A stretch of DNA of 64,000 nt, from the NCBI RefSeq assembly GCF_018687715.1, contig NC_056759.1, positions 6,611,501 to 6,675,500 on the forward strand, read 5' to 3'. The stretch comes from Carya illinoinensis. Its lineage: Eukaryota; Streptophyta; Magnoliopsida; Fagales; Juglandaceae. Shown piece after piece: positions 9,761 to 23,000 of the stretch (the first letter of the stretch is position 1; each line of letters opens with the position of its first letter). The position numbers and the translations under genes are program-made. The notes under the pieces are model-generated. The model was given only the letters and a program-made list of their open reading frames with translations, had not been told where the DNA came from and made no database searches.

Positions 9761-12700
9761 GGGTTTACGGGAGTATTTGACTCCTTGGGGTCAATAGAAT
9801 TGTTCAAGTGTTCAACGAAGGCTCCTGATTTGTAGAAGTGTATTGATAAATTTTTTAGCTTTTTTTTTTCTTTTTTTTTTCTTTTTCCAAATAATACTAT
9901 ATATTAAAAACTGGAAAAACAAAAATGAAAAAAAAAATACTTTTTTAGTGAAACTATTTTTATAGTGTACTTAGGCAGAATTTGTTTATTTAAGATTTAT
10001 ACTTAACATTGTTCAATTAATAATTAATAGACATGTAAAGTAAGTTTTATATTATTTATAATTGTTTGAATAAATTTTTTTGAGAATATTAAATGCTCTC
10101 ATTTAGAGAAAATATATTTATAATTGTGAATTATGCAATCGTCACGTAATAGCCTTAAAAAATTAAAATAAAATATAAGATCTATATGAAAAAAAAAATT
10201 AATTTTTTAATAATAAATCTCACTCTTTTTTAAAAAAATTAGCAACATTTACTCACTTCACAATTGTATATAAAATTACTCACCCTTTCATTTTTTTCGT
10301 TCAACTCTCATTTTCATTAGCTTTTCAAACTCCTTTTGATATATTCCGACCTCCTCCTTTGTCTTCTCATTTAATCTCATTTTTCTTGTTTTTCTTAATG
10401 TTCCTTCAAATTCTGAAAGTTACATGTATGGCCCCTCCATCCATCTTCATCAAACACACCTCTCATATACTTGCCTCATTGGACTGCGACCTTACGAACT
10501 CACCAATCCAACAATTTTCATAATCTAAATACTTTCTACGACTCGAATAAATATAAACATATTATATTAATTCCACTTTATTTAACGTAAGAATCCATAT
10601 ATTATGTTTGTCTCTATCTATTTTATGTCAACCCAAGTGAAATACAACATTTTTAGGCTTTCAATTAACTTGTAAATGTGATTCTGAGAGCTTTCTGTCT
10701 TATTCTCGTACTCGAAGCTTGGGAATCTTCTCATATATGCAAACTGTGACCTAGTCCCCCTTGATCTCAACAGAGATGAAGATTAAGGGTAAGATATGAT
10801 GAGGAAGATGATATGTGACTCCATTACCATTCAGAAGCTGCTAGAGCTAATATGGAGGTCTATAATTCCTAGTCTTTTCTTGCTTGGTATTGCAGATCAG
10901 AGGCCTGGGGTAAAGGTTTTTCCCTTCAGATGATGACGTTTTTGCTGTTAATGCACCGTATGATTCTCTGGTGAAGACTAGTCAATAGATGCCCTGAAAT
11001 TATAAGTAAACATGAATTCTTATTGGGCCTTGGGTCTTATGATCCACAGATGTTATGGGCATTGGGCACTAGGATTCAGGCTAGCCTAGTAAATTAAAAC
11101 ATCAGATTTTCGATAATTTTTATATGTAATTTTTTGTTTGGATATTATGATGATATGAAATAAAAAATTTATAAATAATAATAAAATAATTTATGAATAG
11201 AAATTAAATGATTTGAGTTAATATGTGTTTTTGGATTGTAGGAAATGGAAGAGAAAAAATTGAATAAAAATGTTATAAAATTAAAATATTATTAGAATAT
11301 AATTTTTAAATATGATTTTTATTTTAGAATTTGATAAAATTGAATTATTTTTTGTGTTTTGTTTAAAAATTTTTAAAAAGTTGTAATCATTAATAATGGA
11401 TACTTGGATGTTAAGATAAGATGTGATTTCTCATTCTATCTGAATATCTAAATAAGTCTTAAGATACTCACTACAATTATGCGCTGAGAAATAGATACAA
11501 TATATATATCCATGATATCAAATGTGCAAGATTTGCATTGTCTAAGAGTAATATTTAATGTAGTAAGATTCACAAATTGTATCTATCTTCCTTTAAACTT
11601 AAACGGCGTCATAATAGAGACCACAGGACGCAGAAATTGAGTTTATAGAAAGGAAGAGGGTTTTCTTATCTTGCTAAAGTAAAGGCAATGACCCGTGTAG
11701 TGCAATTCGAAGTTGATGGTAGGCTCTCGACAAAGTGAAAGGTTATTGTACATAAATTAGGTGAGATCATGAGATCACCATACATAGTGACTTTTAAAAG
11801 ATATCTTAACGGTGGCATCATGATCAACCTCTCAAAATTTAAAATTTTTTCATTATATTGAATAATAGGTGAGGTCATGAAAAATATATAAAATTATCTC
11901 TTATAATGAAATTTACCTCTAAATAACTTGTGAAGATAAGTATTATGTCGAATTACGTAAATTTATATATATATTTTTTTTATTCACTTATTTATTACTT
12001 ATTGTCATTAATAAATACAAAAAATATTATATCAATGATCAAATCATTATCAAGGATGGAAAAAAATTCTTTTTTTCGACGATCGTGAGCGTGTTGGTAG
12101 AAAGAGTTTTTTTATATATAAGTAAAGTTGTGTACTAATCTGTGTGTCAATATTAATTCCTTCATATTTAAAATTTAAATTAATATTATTTTTAATAAAA
12201 TTTAATTTTTAACTAATTATATTAAATTAATATACATATTAATGTATAATTCTACTTGTAACTAAATTTTTCTTTACAGAAAATAGCATGATAATCGTGA
12301 GCCTGTTGTGCAAATTTATGCACTAACATGCGCAATCAGCAAAAGGACGTGGGTTTGGACTGCCTTTTGTTCTTGACAAAAAGCGAGTTCCGAGTAGTAG
12401 TAGTTGGGTAGTTTGGTTACGCTTTCCAGAGTCTTCGATTGTTTCTTCATTTGATACTTGACATGTCACAATTAAGCAATCAATGCATGGAATCTACGAT
12501 CACCACGCCCAAATCTTATTTATTTATTTATTATTATTTAAATATATTAAAAAATATATACTAATGGACACATCCATTAATCAAAATTAGGTAGCACACT
12601 AACACTATCTTTTTTTTTAAAAAATCTTATTTTTTTAGGTGATGCTGTGAATATTGAGTCTGTTCCGTACCGTTTTCTTATTTTTTTTTAAAAACAAGAA

Positions 12701-13315
12701 TAATGATTTTGTACAAAACTTGTATGGTCTCTTTATAGTATCCTATCATCAAATGTGTAAAGAAAATTACTTTTTATAGTATAGTTTACTTTTTTAATAA
12801 AAAATTTGTCTAAACTTCCACATATTATTACTCTTTTTTAGATAACTATGACATTGACAGAGATATATTTTACAAATTTAGAACACGAAAAGATAAAATA
12901 TACTTGTGAGTGAACCATTTTTTCCTCTATTTTTTTTTTTTTTATACAAATCTTTTAAAGATAATATTCTATGTTGTTTTTGTAAAAGTGACGAACCCAT
13001 TAATTAAAGACATATTTTGAGAAAATTTCTTAGACATTTGTTATTTATTGTATTTGAAGTTTGTTTACTCATTTTCTGGTTTTTGGTTTATTTCGAGGAT
13101 CCATTAAAGTGGGAGCCATCAGATGATTTATCAGTAATAAGAATCAATATATAATTAATTATATATAGTCTTACATAATTAAACAAGTCACGCTTATTTT
13201 CCACGTTCTTATCAAACCAAGGACTGAATTTTCTGTTTAACGGAGGCCATATAGATTCTAATCCCTTCTAGAAAGATAGATACCTGATCTCAACAAACAA
13301 ATTAGGAAAAGTCAC
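9761..13315. other. AT-rich spacer with MITE remnants
   Basis: No gene recognised in either strand. About 11228-11460 resembles the Tourist-like family. About 12105-12285 belongs to the hairpin MITE family also seen at 32258 and 57853. Otherwise unremarkable AT-rich sequence. Confidence 0.5.
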
Positions 13316-13375
13316 CAAAGCCAGCAGAGATAAAGATAGAAAGAACAAAGCCAGCAGAGATAAAGATAGAAAGAA
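13316..13375. repeat. 30-bp tandem duplication
   Basis: Two exact copies of a 30-bp unit containing CCAGCAGAGATAAAGATAG, lying just upstream of the small open frame at 13398. Confidence 0.9.
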
Positions 13376-13397
13376 AAACGTGTAAGCGAAAGAGGAC

Positions 13398-13580
13398 ATG
13401 GCTTTGGGACACTCATTAATGCAGAAAAAAGCAGGAAAAGTTCCTCAGCAGCATGACCCTACAAACCGACCACTAAGTACTAATACAAACATTTTCCTCC
13501 GTCTCTCTATCAACTTCGATTCAGATAACAGAAGATGGTTGTTGAAGAAGAGACTAGCAGTAAGGAGGATTAAAGACTGA
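13398..13580 (+). CDS. Possible small ORF, 60 aa, unrecognised
   Basis: ATG to stop with a basic C-terminus (RRWLLKKRLAVRRIKD). It matches no family I know, shows no signal peptide and no membrane segment. Its sequence is less AT-rich than the surroundings, and it follows the 30-bp duplication. It could be a chance frame or the coding part of a small-peptide transcript. Confidence 0.2.
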   Translation: MALGHSLMQKKAGKVPQQHDPTNRPLSTNTNIFLRLSINFDSDNRRWLLKKRLAVRRIKD

Positions 13581-14139
13581 TGGCAGATCACTACTGGTCG
13601 TAATGGGCGGTGCATTTCCTTTCTCACGAACAGAGTTGTACTCGTGCGCAAGTTATACGTTCAATTTGGGGCAGTATCTTCGAGCATTCTTTTCTTTGAT
13701 TTTTTTCCCCTCTAGCAGGCAAATAATGGCTTGGAAACGACCTCTATAGCCTTTTGATTATGCTCTATGAAAACTAAAATAATCTAGAAATTAAAAGGAG
13801 TGAACTAAATCAAAGACTATGTTGCTAAAAGATGTACTACAAGAAAAATTATCTATTGCAGCGATTTTTATATTATTGGAAATAAAATCGCTTCAATAAA
13901 TCATTAATTTCAATGATTTTAATCTCATTGTGGACTTTTAACATCAAGTTTTAAAGTTATTCTTTTGCAGCGACTTTCTCACCTTTTACGACGATTTTTT
14001 TCGTCGTAAAATTTAAAAACTTAAAAACAATCCTTTTGCAGCACTTTTTTATTTTTTACGACGAATAAATTCACTGTAATAATTACAAAAATTATTACAG
14101 CGTGACTAATACGATGCAATTGATATTTTATCACTCGGG

Positions 14140-16650
14140 CACCTAAACGAAAATGCCTTCCCCTTCCCCACTGAAATTCGATTTTAGCTTATAATTCTCC
14201 ATACATATTTCTTCCCCAACTTCTTTTTCTCCATTTTCATCAAACCTGCAAACTAACCCACCCATTTCGAACGGCATCCTGCGAAGACCACTTCCTCCCT
14301 AACCCAGTGCCACCTCGCGTCGCCTCTCTCTGCTCAGCGCCACCCCGCCCCGCGTCGCCTTCCTTTGCCCAATGCCACCCTGCAACACTTCCCTTTGTGC
14401 AGCGCCACCCCGTGACACTCCTTGGTCGCGTCGCCCCTCCCTGAAGCAAGTACATATCTCAGTTCAGATCTGTATATGCATGATCTTCCAGGTCAGCTCC
14501 TTCTATTCAACTCCATTATTTTTGTGGTGTTAATTACTCTGTTGGATTCATTTTTGCAACGCTAATTAAACCCTAACCTAGACTCTTCCTTCCTGTCTAC
14601 TTCGCACTCTTCTTTTCCTTCCCCCTACTCTGCTCGCACAATAAGTTGTTTGGCCGAAGGTTTTCCAGGTTATTTCCTTTGGTTGACATTATGCCTCCCA
14701 ATCTTGCAATTTGCTGCTTGTTTTGGTTCTACTTGAACTTCTTGTACATGGATATGTTCTGAATTTGTAAAATGAGTGATGTTGTGTTGTTATATTTTTG
14801 GTCGGAAAATGGCATTGTTTTTAAAAAAAACTTCACCAAGAAGATTAAATTTGGATTATTTAGGTCTTCAACCTCTAGTTCAGTTTCTATTTGAATATAT
14901 GCTTGTGCAGGCTTTAGATGTTGAGTACATGCTGATTCTACAACTCTAGATGAAATTTATGGTTTTGGAACTTTGACTGTAAGTAGAAATTTATGTACAA
15001 AACTGAAAATGAATCTTTGGCCTTGCATTGAGGTTTTTTTTTTTTCAATTTTTCAATTTATTTTTTTATTATTGCATTTAAACTTAACTAATCAGTGTTC
15101 TTGACTTGTAATGTGAATGGATATTTATGTGTCAAGATTTGGGTTGGTTGGTTTTTTTTTTTTTTTTCTCCAAGTAGTTTGGTTGGCTATTTTTTAACTG
15201 AAAAGGGGGACTTTGCACCTCCAAAACTCAAACCCAGATGTTTTTCCTTTGTAGGATGACAAGCGTATTATATAAATGAAGGGTGAATGCATCTTCCTAC
15301 CAAATTTTGATTGCCATCTCTCGGTCGGCTTGCTATTTTATACTTATACAATATGCATAATGTGCTTGCTCCACTTTTGAAGTACTTGGTATCTCTGATT
15401 GAGCATTAGATAGGATACTGATTCATTTTGGGGTTTGTCAAATTATAAATCCTATACAATATTCATTGCCAACTCTGTAGTAGATGCCAAACTCCCATGT
15501 TTCATTAATTAAGACTCTGTTTTGATACATACATGTTTCCCTCGAAATAATGGGATAGTATCCTAAGTTTTGTACATGGTTTGCAATTCATTCCATGGTG
15601 GGGCAATACTTGTCCCATACCATCTTTCTAGGCCTTGCTTACCCAGCTAGTTCGATCTCAAGATTCTAGATATCAAGCTCAAGTAATTAGCTACCTTCCA
15701 TGAGAGATTTGTTGTTGGGTGGTGTGCCCCAAGTTTGGAGAAAATGCTATAAATTCCATAATGCTTCAGCTTGTTGGCTTGGATGGATTTCCGAATAATT
15801 CATGGGAGAAAACACAACCATTTCTTGTACTAGATAATTGCATGCCTGCCCTTCCTAAACCTAGACCCATGCCAATATCCTCTCATCTGCCACCCTTGAA
15901 ATTATATATAATATATATATATATATATATGGCCATTGTTGTAAATTTCATATATATATGCATGCCTGCCCTCTCTAGTCCTTTGGGCCATTGCTGTAAA
16001 TTTTAATGGCCAAAATATGCACGATTTTCTTATGTCTTATTTAGCAATTTAGATAGGTTTTATCTCTTGTATAACTTCTTGTTTTACTTTGGCTATATCT
16101 ATTCGTATTAATACTATCGTTTACCTATAAAAAATATATATTTATATATATAGAGAGAGAGAGAGAGGTCTATGTTAAAACTGACATTCACAAGTTGGTT
16201 TATCATCCATTGTAGGCAACATATATGAATGCCATGCAATCAGAATGTCATATATCCATGTTATAAATTGCTCTATCACCCACTTTTTATGTGAATCATG
16301 TTCTTCTTTAAAATTTGTACATGTTCTTTTTCTTTTTTTCCTTTTGTAATTGTATGTAGTCTTTTTTTTCTGTCTTTGGGGGTTTGAAACCAGTCATGCA
16401 TGGATATAATTAGGAGGTAAGAAGTAAACTTTGGTTTTCATGGTTTATCCTAAATCCACGTACTACAAAATGGTCACTACCATGAATTGGATTACATGTC
16501 ATAAAGGATAAAGTTTTCTTCCAAAATATAAGCTATTAGGTATATTCATATATATATGATTAAAACCATTACTCATGTAATTTTTTCTTTATTTTGTCTG
16601 TGTTATATTCTGGTATTGAGTTTGAACTGAAAATTACGACGATTTTTGGG
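14140..16650. other. CACTA interior, left part
   Basis: A GC-rich block at about 14230-14450, with repeated GCGTCGCC and CAGCGCCACC motifs, stands out against the AT-rich flanks and looks like 5' leader sequence of a transcript. No coding frame recognised. The rest is AT-rich with TA-rich patches at 15908-15930 and 16130-16165. Confidence 0.35.
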
Positions 16651-16655
16651 TGTAG

Positions 16656-16742
16656 CTTGTAGGACGGATGTCAAGTGCATTTGATTGAAAAGGTGTTGAC
16701 TGAGCTCGACAAAATTGTTGCTGAGCTTCAACAGCCAAGGTT
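16656..16742 (+). pseudogene. Exon-like fragment inside the CACTA element
   Basis: Between a plausible acceptor (CTTGTAG) and donor (AAG|GTTTGT) one frame reads DGCQVHLIEKVLTELDKIV then AELQQPR, a likely helical segment. I do not recognise the family. It may be a captured host exon like the one at 18300, or chance. Confidence 0.3.
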
Positions 16743-18299
16743 TGTCTGAAACTGGTTGCAATTGGGTATTGAAGGTAACAAAAGCATCTGCAGTTGGAAA
16801 TCCTTTTTTTTTTTTTTTTTCGTTTCAAGACTTCTCTAAACATAGATGGATGTGCTATCTATCTGTTCAAGTAATGTAACCTTGCTTCTTGCTCTTGTCT
16901 TGCAATAACTCTTTGTTCTAATTGGTAACTAATTAATGATGGCACTTGGGAGATAAAAAGAATTAGTCCCCTTTATTAAATTTTCCAAATCACTTTATTC
17001 TTTCTTATCTATGTTGTCTCTTCTTCGAGTAATTCTCTAGCTACTATGACTCTACTCTTTGCTTTAATTGTTATGGCTTTTCTTGATCTTGATGATTATT
17101 AGATAATCACTGAAAGTCAAGTGTATTTTACTGACCATAGTATATTGGAATTGGTTTCATGTTTTGGGTGATGATGTTCGTATGTATGTAGACATGATTA
17201 GTCCCTTTGAGGCATCATTGATTGAGTGACACTTCCCCTTAATTACCTTCAAGATGCCTAAGTAAGATTCAGAAACAACTGGCAGCTGTTCTTGGTTCTT
17301 CAGGTTTCCTTAATATTTGTTATTCACTTAGAGATTTGATTCTAATAATAGTCTTGGTACATGCTTAGTATAGACCAACAGCAATATACTATATAGAGCC
17401 TTTTTTTTTTTTTAAATGGAAAAATTACTATATAGACAACTGGAGACCAATTAACTAGAGTCATCATCGATCTTTTAACACCTTAATGCAGATGAAAAAT
17501 TTCCCACATATCAATTTTTGACCAAAAACACTCACATAATGTCATAAATAAGGATCATTTAGATTTTTTACTTTTAAATTGCCCAATGATCTTCATCTAG
17601 TAGATTTATGTTTAGGCAGCCAAGTATCCTGGGACCATGCCATCGAATTGTGGTTCCAGTTGATGACAGCAGCTTTGGTAATGAAATTTTTATAAATGTT
17701 TGCCCTATTAACAATTATGGGAAACTATTTTTTGTCCTCTTTGGGTGCTTTTTGGTAGTCAAGATGGTGGCTGGGCAATATATATATATATATATATATT
17801 TATTTACATTCACTGGGAGGTTCAATAGATTGCTGTTTTGTTGGAGCTAACTGGGCATGTTTTGGATTTTTGGGTTTTTGACATATCCCTAAATGTAAGT
17901 GAGATTTTAAGGTTCATGTTTTGGGTTATCTAGTGTCCATGTCGTTTTAAGAAATAATTGGGGGCAACTATATTTGTGATGAAATCAAGCAATCAGGGTA
18001 ATAGAAGCATGTAAGTTTCTAATCTACCACTTTTATGCACTTATTACATTCAAGTATTGGCATGCACCCTAACTCCTTTACTTGGTATACAGGATCAGCA
18101 AAATCAATGCATGGTGTTGGTCGTCATATACCATTGCTGTCAAAATCTTGACTGCATGCTTTTGCTGGGTAACTGGTGTAGTCTTTTGCCAAGTTTGAGT
18201 TGTGACAGTTGTCAAGACTTATGTGCCACATAACGAAATGTGTTATGTGCTTTCGTTAGTCTATTACATAACGAAATGTGTTATGAGCCACATATTTAG

Positions 18300-18393
18300 G
18301 TACATTAGACTTATTGTTGTAGAAGCTCTGCGCTTGTATCCTCAACCTCCTTTGTTAATTAGACGTTCTCTCAGATCGAATGTATTGCCAAGT
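18300..18393 (+). pseudogene. Captured CYP97B-type cytochrome P450 exon
   Basis: After the acceptor ATATTTAG the frame reads [20 protein letters not shown] then [11 protein letters not shown]. This covers the end of the K-helix ExxR motif (EALR) and the PPLLIRR block typical of plastid carotenoid hydroxylase relatives of the CYP97B group. No other P450 exon is recognisable nearby: no I-helix, no haem-binding Cys loop. The exon is therefore isolated and cannot code for an enzyme. It lies inside the CACTA-like element, so transposon capture is the simplest reading. Confidence 0.7.
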
Positions 18394-20011
18394 ATTTCTT
18401 CTTACCAATATAAAACTATTTGATGAAGAATATTCATTCCTGAGGATTATTAAAACATATTACCGTCTCTATTCACTTTGCATGTGAATTCTACTGTTGT
18501 TATATGAACATTGTTCTTTGAAACTGAATTGCTTTGTATAATTCTCTTTGACGTTCATTCATTCATGCATTAACAGTTATATCTGGTTGATAAATTGGAC
18601 TGTCCTCAAACGATATGTTGGTCTTTTTCCTACGCAAGTAATTTGACGAAATTTATATGTAATATTTGATTAAGCTTAAAAATCCTACATTCAAATTAGG
18701 GGTGTTGATCTATTTGATAATAGGAAATCATCAAAATTTGTAATAAAACTCTGTTTGTGTTCATGTCACGCTTTCTTAATTGATGCTAGAAATAAACTTT
18801 CTTCTGAAATAGGGTGGGAGTACAATAACATATAACTAGATTCCTAAAATTTACTAGTTAGCATACCATTCTCTTCATGGCTCTATACAGCTTTTAATAC
18901 ATCCTACATAATGGGGAATATCTTTCAAACTCTACTACCTCACCTTCCAAGCAAAAGAGAGAAAAATATGGGAAGCATTTTATATAAACTCGTTGCAACA
19001 AGGAACAAAGTTATTTTGTTGAAAGTAAGGACTGCATGCTGGGGAAGAATACTGGGCTGTATATGTTGTGGGATTCCTGAAAACTAATTTATATTAGCAC
19101 CATAATGTATTTTTTGAAGCCCAATAATCTGCTTCTTCCAAACATCTTCTTCTTGGAGTTAAGAATATTCATGAAGAAGTATTATCAGGTTATGGCTGTC
19201 ACACAAACTAACATACATTGAGGGGTGCTCTGATATATATTTTTTTTTTAAAGTTCTGTTTAGGTATACAAGAAAAATATTTTTATTTTTAATTGGGCTT
19301 GGTTAAGTTTGTCTATGGTTCAGCCCTCTAGTTTATGTAGGAGTGAAGGCCTAAACTAATATTCTGAATGTGTTTTTTTTAATATGAAAAATGATAGAAA
19401 TTTGCTTTAATTGATCCTTCTAGCTTCTCCGGCTCTGCATTTCCAAGAAACATATCCTTGGAGACAACACTTTAGGCTTTTTGAGAGGGAGAGAGACAGA
19501 GAGAGCAAGTAATATCATTAATTATAGAGGCATTAATGTACACTACAAGAAATAGTGATTATATTTACACTACAAGAAAAAAAAAAAACCTTATATGTGA
19601 TTGCCAAGTTAATGGAAACCATCTATCTTCTCACCTTATATTAACACTATCACCATTCCATATCCTCCAAATACACTCCAGACAACAATATATTATCAGT
19701 GCTAAGATTTATCTGGCCTTATTCTACATTTCCAAAAGAGATTATTCACTAGCCATGAGATAGTGCTAAGTTTTTCTAGTATAGAAAGTTGTGGTACTAG
19801 TTTCTAACTTCATCTCTGTTTTGGTTGTAATATCTTGAGTCTTGATATTGTCATAAACATGTCCCATAGAAGTTAGAGTCTTACTTTTTTTCAGTTATGA
19901 AGAAATTTATTTTTCAAAACTTGTCCCAAGGCTTCTAAGTCTGGGAATGTATCAATTGCTGCAAATTTTAAGTGCATGTCTTTCTGTCCCATTAATTTGA
20001 ATGCCTCCATT

Positions 20012-20015
<4 letters not shown>

Positions 20016-20058
<43 letters not shown>
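20016..20058. repeat. (GT)n microsatellite
   Basis: About 21 uninterrupted GT units. Confidence 0.95.
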
Positions 20059-20060
<2 letters not shown>

Positions 20061-20749
20061 TGGTGATTATACCATTTTTTGTTGGGTATGTGCTAGTAAT
20101 TATCAGCTAAGATAATTTGGGTTGAAATAATAAATTTTGTAGTTTGACATGCATATATAGTATATGAAAATATGATATTAATGAAATAAATTCTTTAATT
20201 CAGCAACTCACTTTGTTAAGTTTTTATTTTTTTTTGCATTTACCAACTGCAGTTTTTGTCCCTTATATTTCTATATCTATTTTGATGTTTCCAAGCTCTT
20301 CTACATTCTCCTCTTTTGCATTTTCTTCCATTTTTTATCCTACACTATATGTGACTAAGCATTAACTTTCATTCTCATGGTTTTGAGTAATGGTTTGCTA
20401 TTATAGGAAGTCATGACTTCATCTGATCCTTTCATGAATTTGGCTACATCAGATATCAAGTATTCATTTTGCTAACCATCAGTTACTCATCCAAAGAACC
20501 TGATGTGGAAGGTATAGTGTAGTTTAACCTTTGTCCTTTGTTCTGTTTGTAACTAAGTTCTGTACTCTATTGATTTACATATTTTTCCAGAACTTCTTTA
20601 TACACATTTTAGAATTAGAGGGAGAAGACATAAAATCTCATCACAAACATGATAAACTAGTCCAATTTTCAATAACCTCAAGACAGTACTGTTAATCACT
20701 AAAAAGAACTTCTCTAAATACATTCTGTTACTGAGTTTCCTTTTATTTA

Positions 20750-20830
20750 TTTTTTAAGTAAGAATATTTTATTAATAAGTGCAATGGTGGAACCCCTATA
20801 CACAAGTAGTATACATGGGAGACACCTAGG
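20750..20830 (-). mobile_element. LINE-type 3' tail fragment
   Basis: T-rich run, then AAGTAAGAATATTTTATTAA and ACACAAGTAGTATACATGGG. Related sequence lies at 39061-39125 and 55497-55575, a dispersed retroelement 3' end in minus orientation. Confidence 0.5.
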
Positions 20831-22278
20831 TAGAGTACTCATTCCATGTTGAAGGAAAACAATATAATAAGAAAAACTGACAGAACATGTTGATCATTAC
20901 AAATAAAAAAAGTAATTAAAATCACAGCCAAGTTGGGGTTGAAAACGCATACATTAACCAGAAAACAAAACCATGCATAATGCTAAAACTAATATAGCTT
21001 GTTTCCTGTTGATGACGTCTTCACATGCGTTCCTTTATGATATAAGCTTAATGTATTTACTCCACTGTTTTGGGTTCAGCAGTGTATAAGATCAACTGAT
21101 TTCAAATGAAATCACTGTTGAAGATCAACAACATTTAAAGTTTAATTTAAATATGTACAACTATACAAGTAAAATGTGAGTATTGCATGTAATTGCTTGT
21201 ACAGGAATATTAGTTTCAGATGCACTTATATATATATATATTGCATGTATAGCACAAGTAAAATATATAGAACGAAAGAATTCTTTCAAACATCTTTACA
21301 ATCTATTTCTTTACAAGCAGCTTTGGTAAAAGTGCTAGTTTCCTTGTGAAGGGTGTTTTGCTTAAATGATTATAAGATATGATGGTTTTCAGCCTGATTT
21401 TATGTTTGCAATTTTGGCAATTGGTGATGATGAAGGAACATTAAATTTAGTTTTCAAATTTGAGTATTATTTTTTTGTTCATGCCAATGTATGCTCTATT
21501 AAACCAATCGTAGGGTTTACGTAACGATTCTCTTTATTCATTGACAAATTGGAGTTTGAGAGATTGAAATATCAAAAATGTTGAACAATGAATCCCTCCC
21601 TCCACATGATGTAGGCGTGTTGAAACTGTTCTACCCAAGCCATAATGCCCAGGTGCACATTGTTATAGATGACATATAATTTTAGTCCATAGAGAAGTAG
21701 GATAGTTAAACAATTTGAATGAATGTGGACATTTTTAATGAATGTGTTCTATATATTTAGTAGTTTGTAAGTTGTAGGTTTTGGATTCAAATTGGTCCAC
21801 CCCAATGTATATAGCCCATAACTACATTAATGTGAATTTCTTACTGAGTTTAGATGAATGAATGTGTTATTATATTAAATGAAAAAGGTGCTCAAAGATT
21901 TGATTTATAATGAAAGTCCCAGAATTTTTCTTTATGTTTCCCATTTCTAAATTGGGTGTTAGATAAATACTATAAGTGTTATATAGCAATGGAATAAAAA
22001 GAATTATAGGTTTATGTGTGATCGTTTCATGTATGTGAAAACTTGTGGTGATTTTTATAATCTGGATTATGATTGAAAAGTGTTCCACAATGAATAATGA
22101 ATTAATCTTAATTTAAATGACTTAATTTAAATGCAGTTTAAGGTATTAAAAAAAGTTAATTTATTGTTTCAGGTTTTTTAATAAATTGATTAAATAACTA
22201 TTTAGTGATTGACATGAACAGAATAAAAAAATATTAACAAGATAAATAATATATTTCAGATCAAGTGCAAAAATGACA

Positions 22279-22317
<39 letters not shown>

Positions 22318-22364
22318 CCAACACCTCTGGAGAGAGTGGGGAAAAAAAATGCACCAAAAAGGCA

Positions 22365-23000
22365 ATTGCAGCGATTTACATAGTTTTTACAGCGATTCTA
22401 CATGCTGCAATTATACTTTAACAACGATTTTCCATACAGTCATGACTACATTTGCAACATTTTTTTCCTTTTTGCAGTGCTTTTGATTTTATTTTCAGCA
22501 TTTTTATTACGCTGTAAAAAATTATTTGCAATAATTTTTAAATAAATCACTGGAATTGATCAGATCAATTCTAGCGACTTTATAGTAATTGCAGCATTTG
22601 CTCAATTCCAGCGATTTACATAGTTTTTGCAACAATTCTAAATGCTGCAATTACATTTTAACAACGATTTTTCATACACTCATGGCCACATTTGCAACAG
22701 TTTTTTTCATTTTTGTAGCACTTTTGGTTTTATTTTCAGCATTTCTATTACGCTGAAAAAAATTATTTGCAACAATTTTTAAATAAATCACCGGAATTGA
22801 TCAGGTTAATTCCAGCGATTTTATAGTATTGCAGCGCTTTTAAATGTTGCAATTATATTTTAACAATGATTTTCCATACTTGAGTGATCACATTTGTAAC
22901 AGTTTTTTCTCTATTTGCAGCACTTTTGGTCCTATTTCAGCGTCTTTATTAAGCTATAAAATACTATTTGCAATAATTTTGAAATTTTCATTGGAAATAC
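22365..23000. repeat. Sub-terminal tandem repeat of the CACTA element
   Basis: Two clear copies of a 240-bp unit start with CAGCGATTTACATAGTTTTT at 22369 and 22609. A shorter, more diverged third copy starts near 22831. Each unit contains several GCAGC(G/A)-type motifs, the usual transposase-binding pattern near CACTA ends. Confidence 0.75.

Larger units (their letters stand above)
18394..22360. other. CACTA interior, right part
   Basis: No gene recognised. Contents: internal CACTACAAGAAA motifs at 19541 and 19568, a (GT)n tract at 20016-20058, a LINE-type 3' tail at about 20750-20830, an exon-like stretch at 20409-20458 (EVMTSSDPFMNLATSDI, unrecognised) and (TA)n at 22280-22316. Confidence 0.45.

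Noticed and set aside
22365..23000. CRISPR array
   Set aside because: Repeats are long, diverged, without regular spacers, and the genome is a plant nuclear genome.
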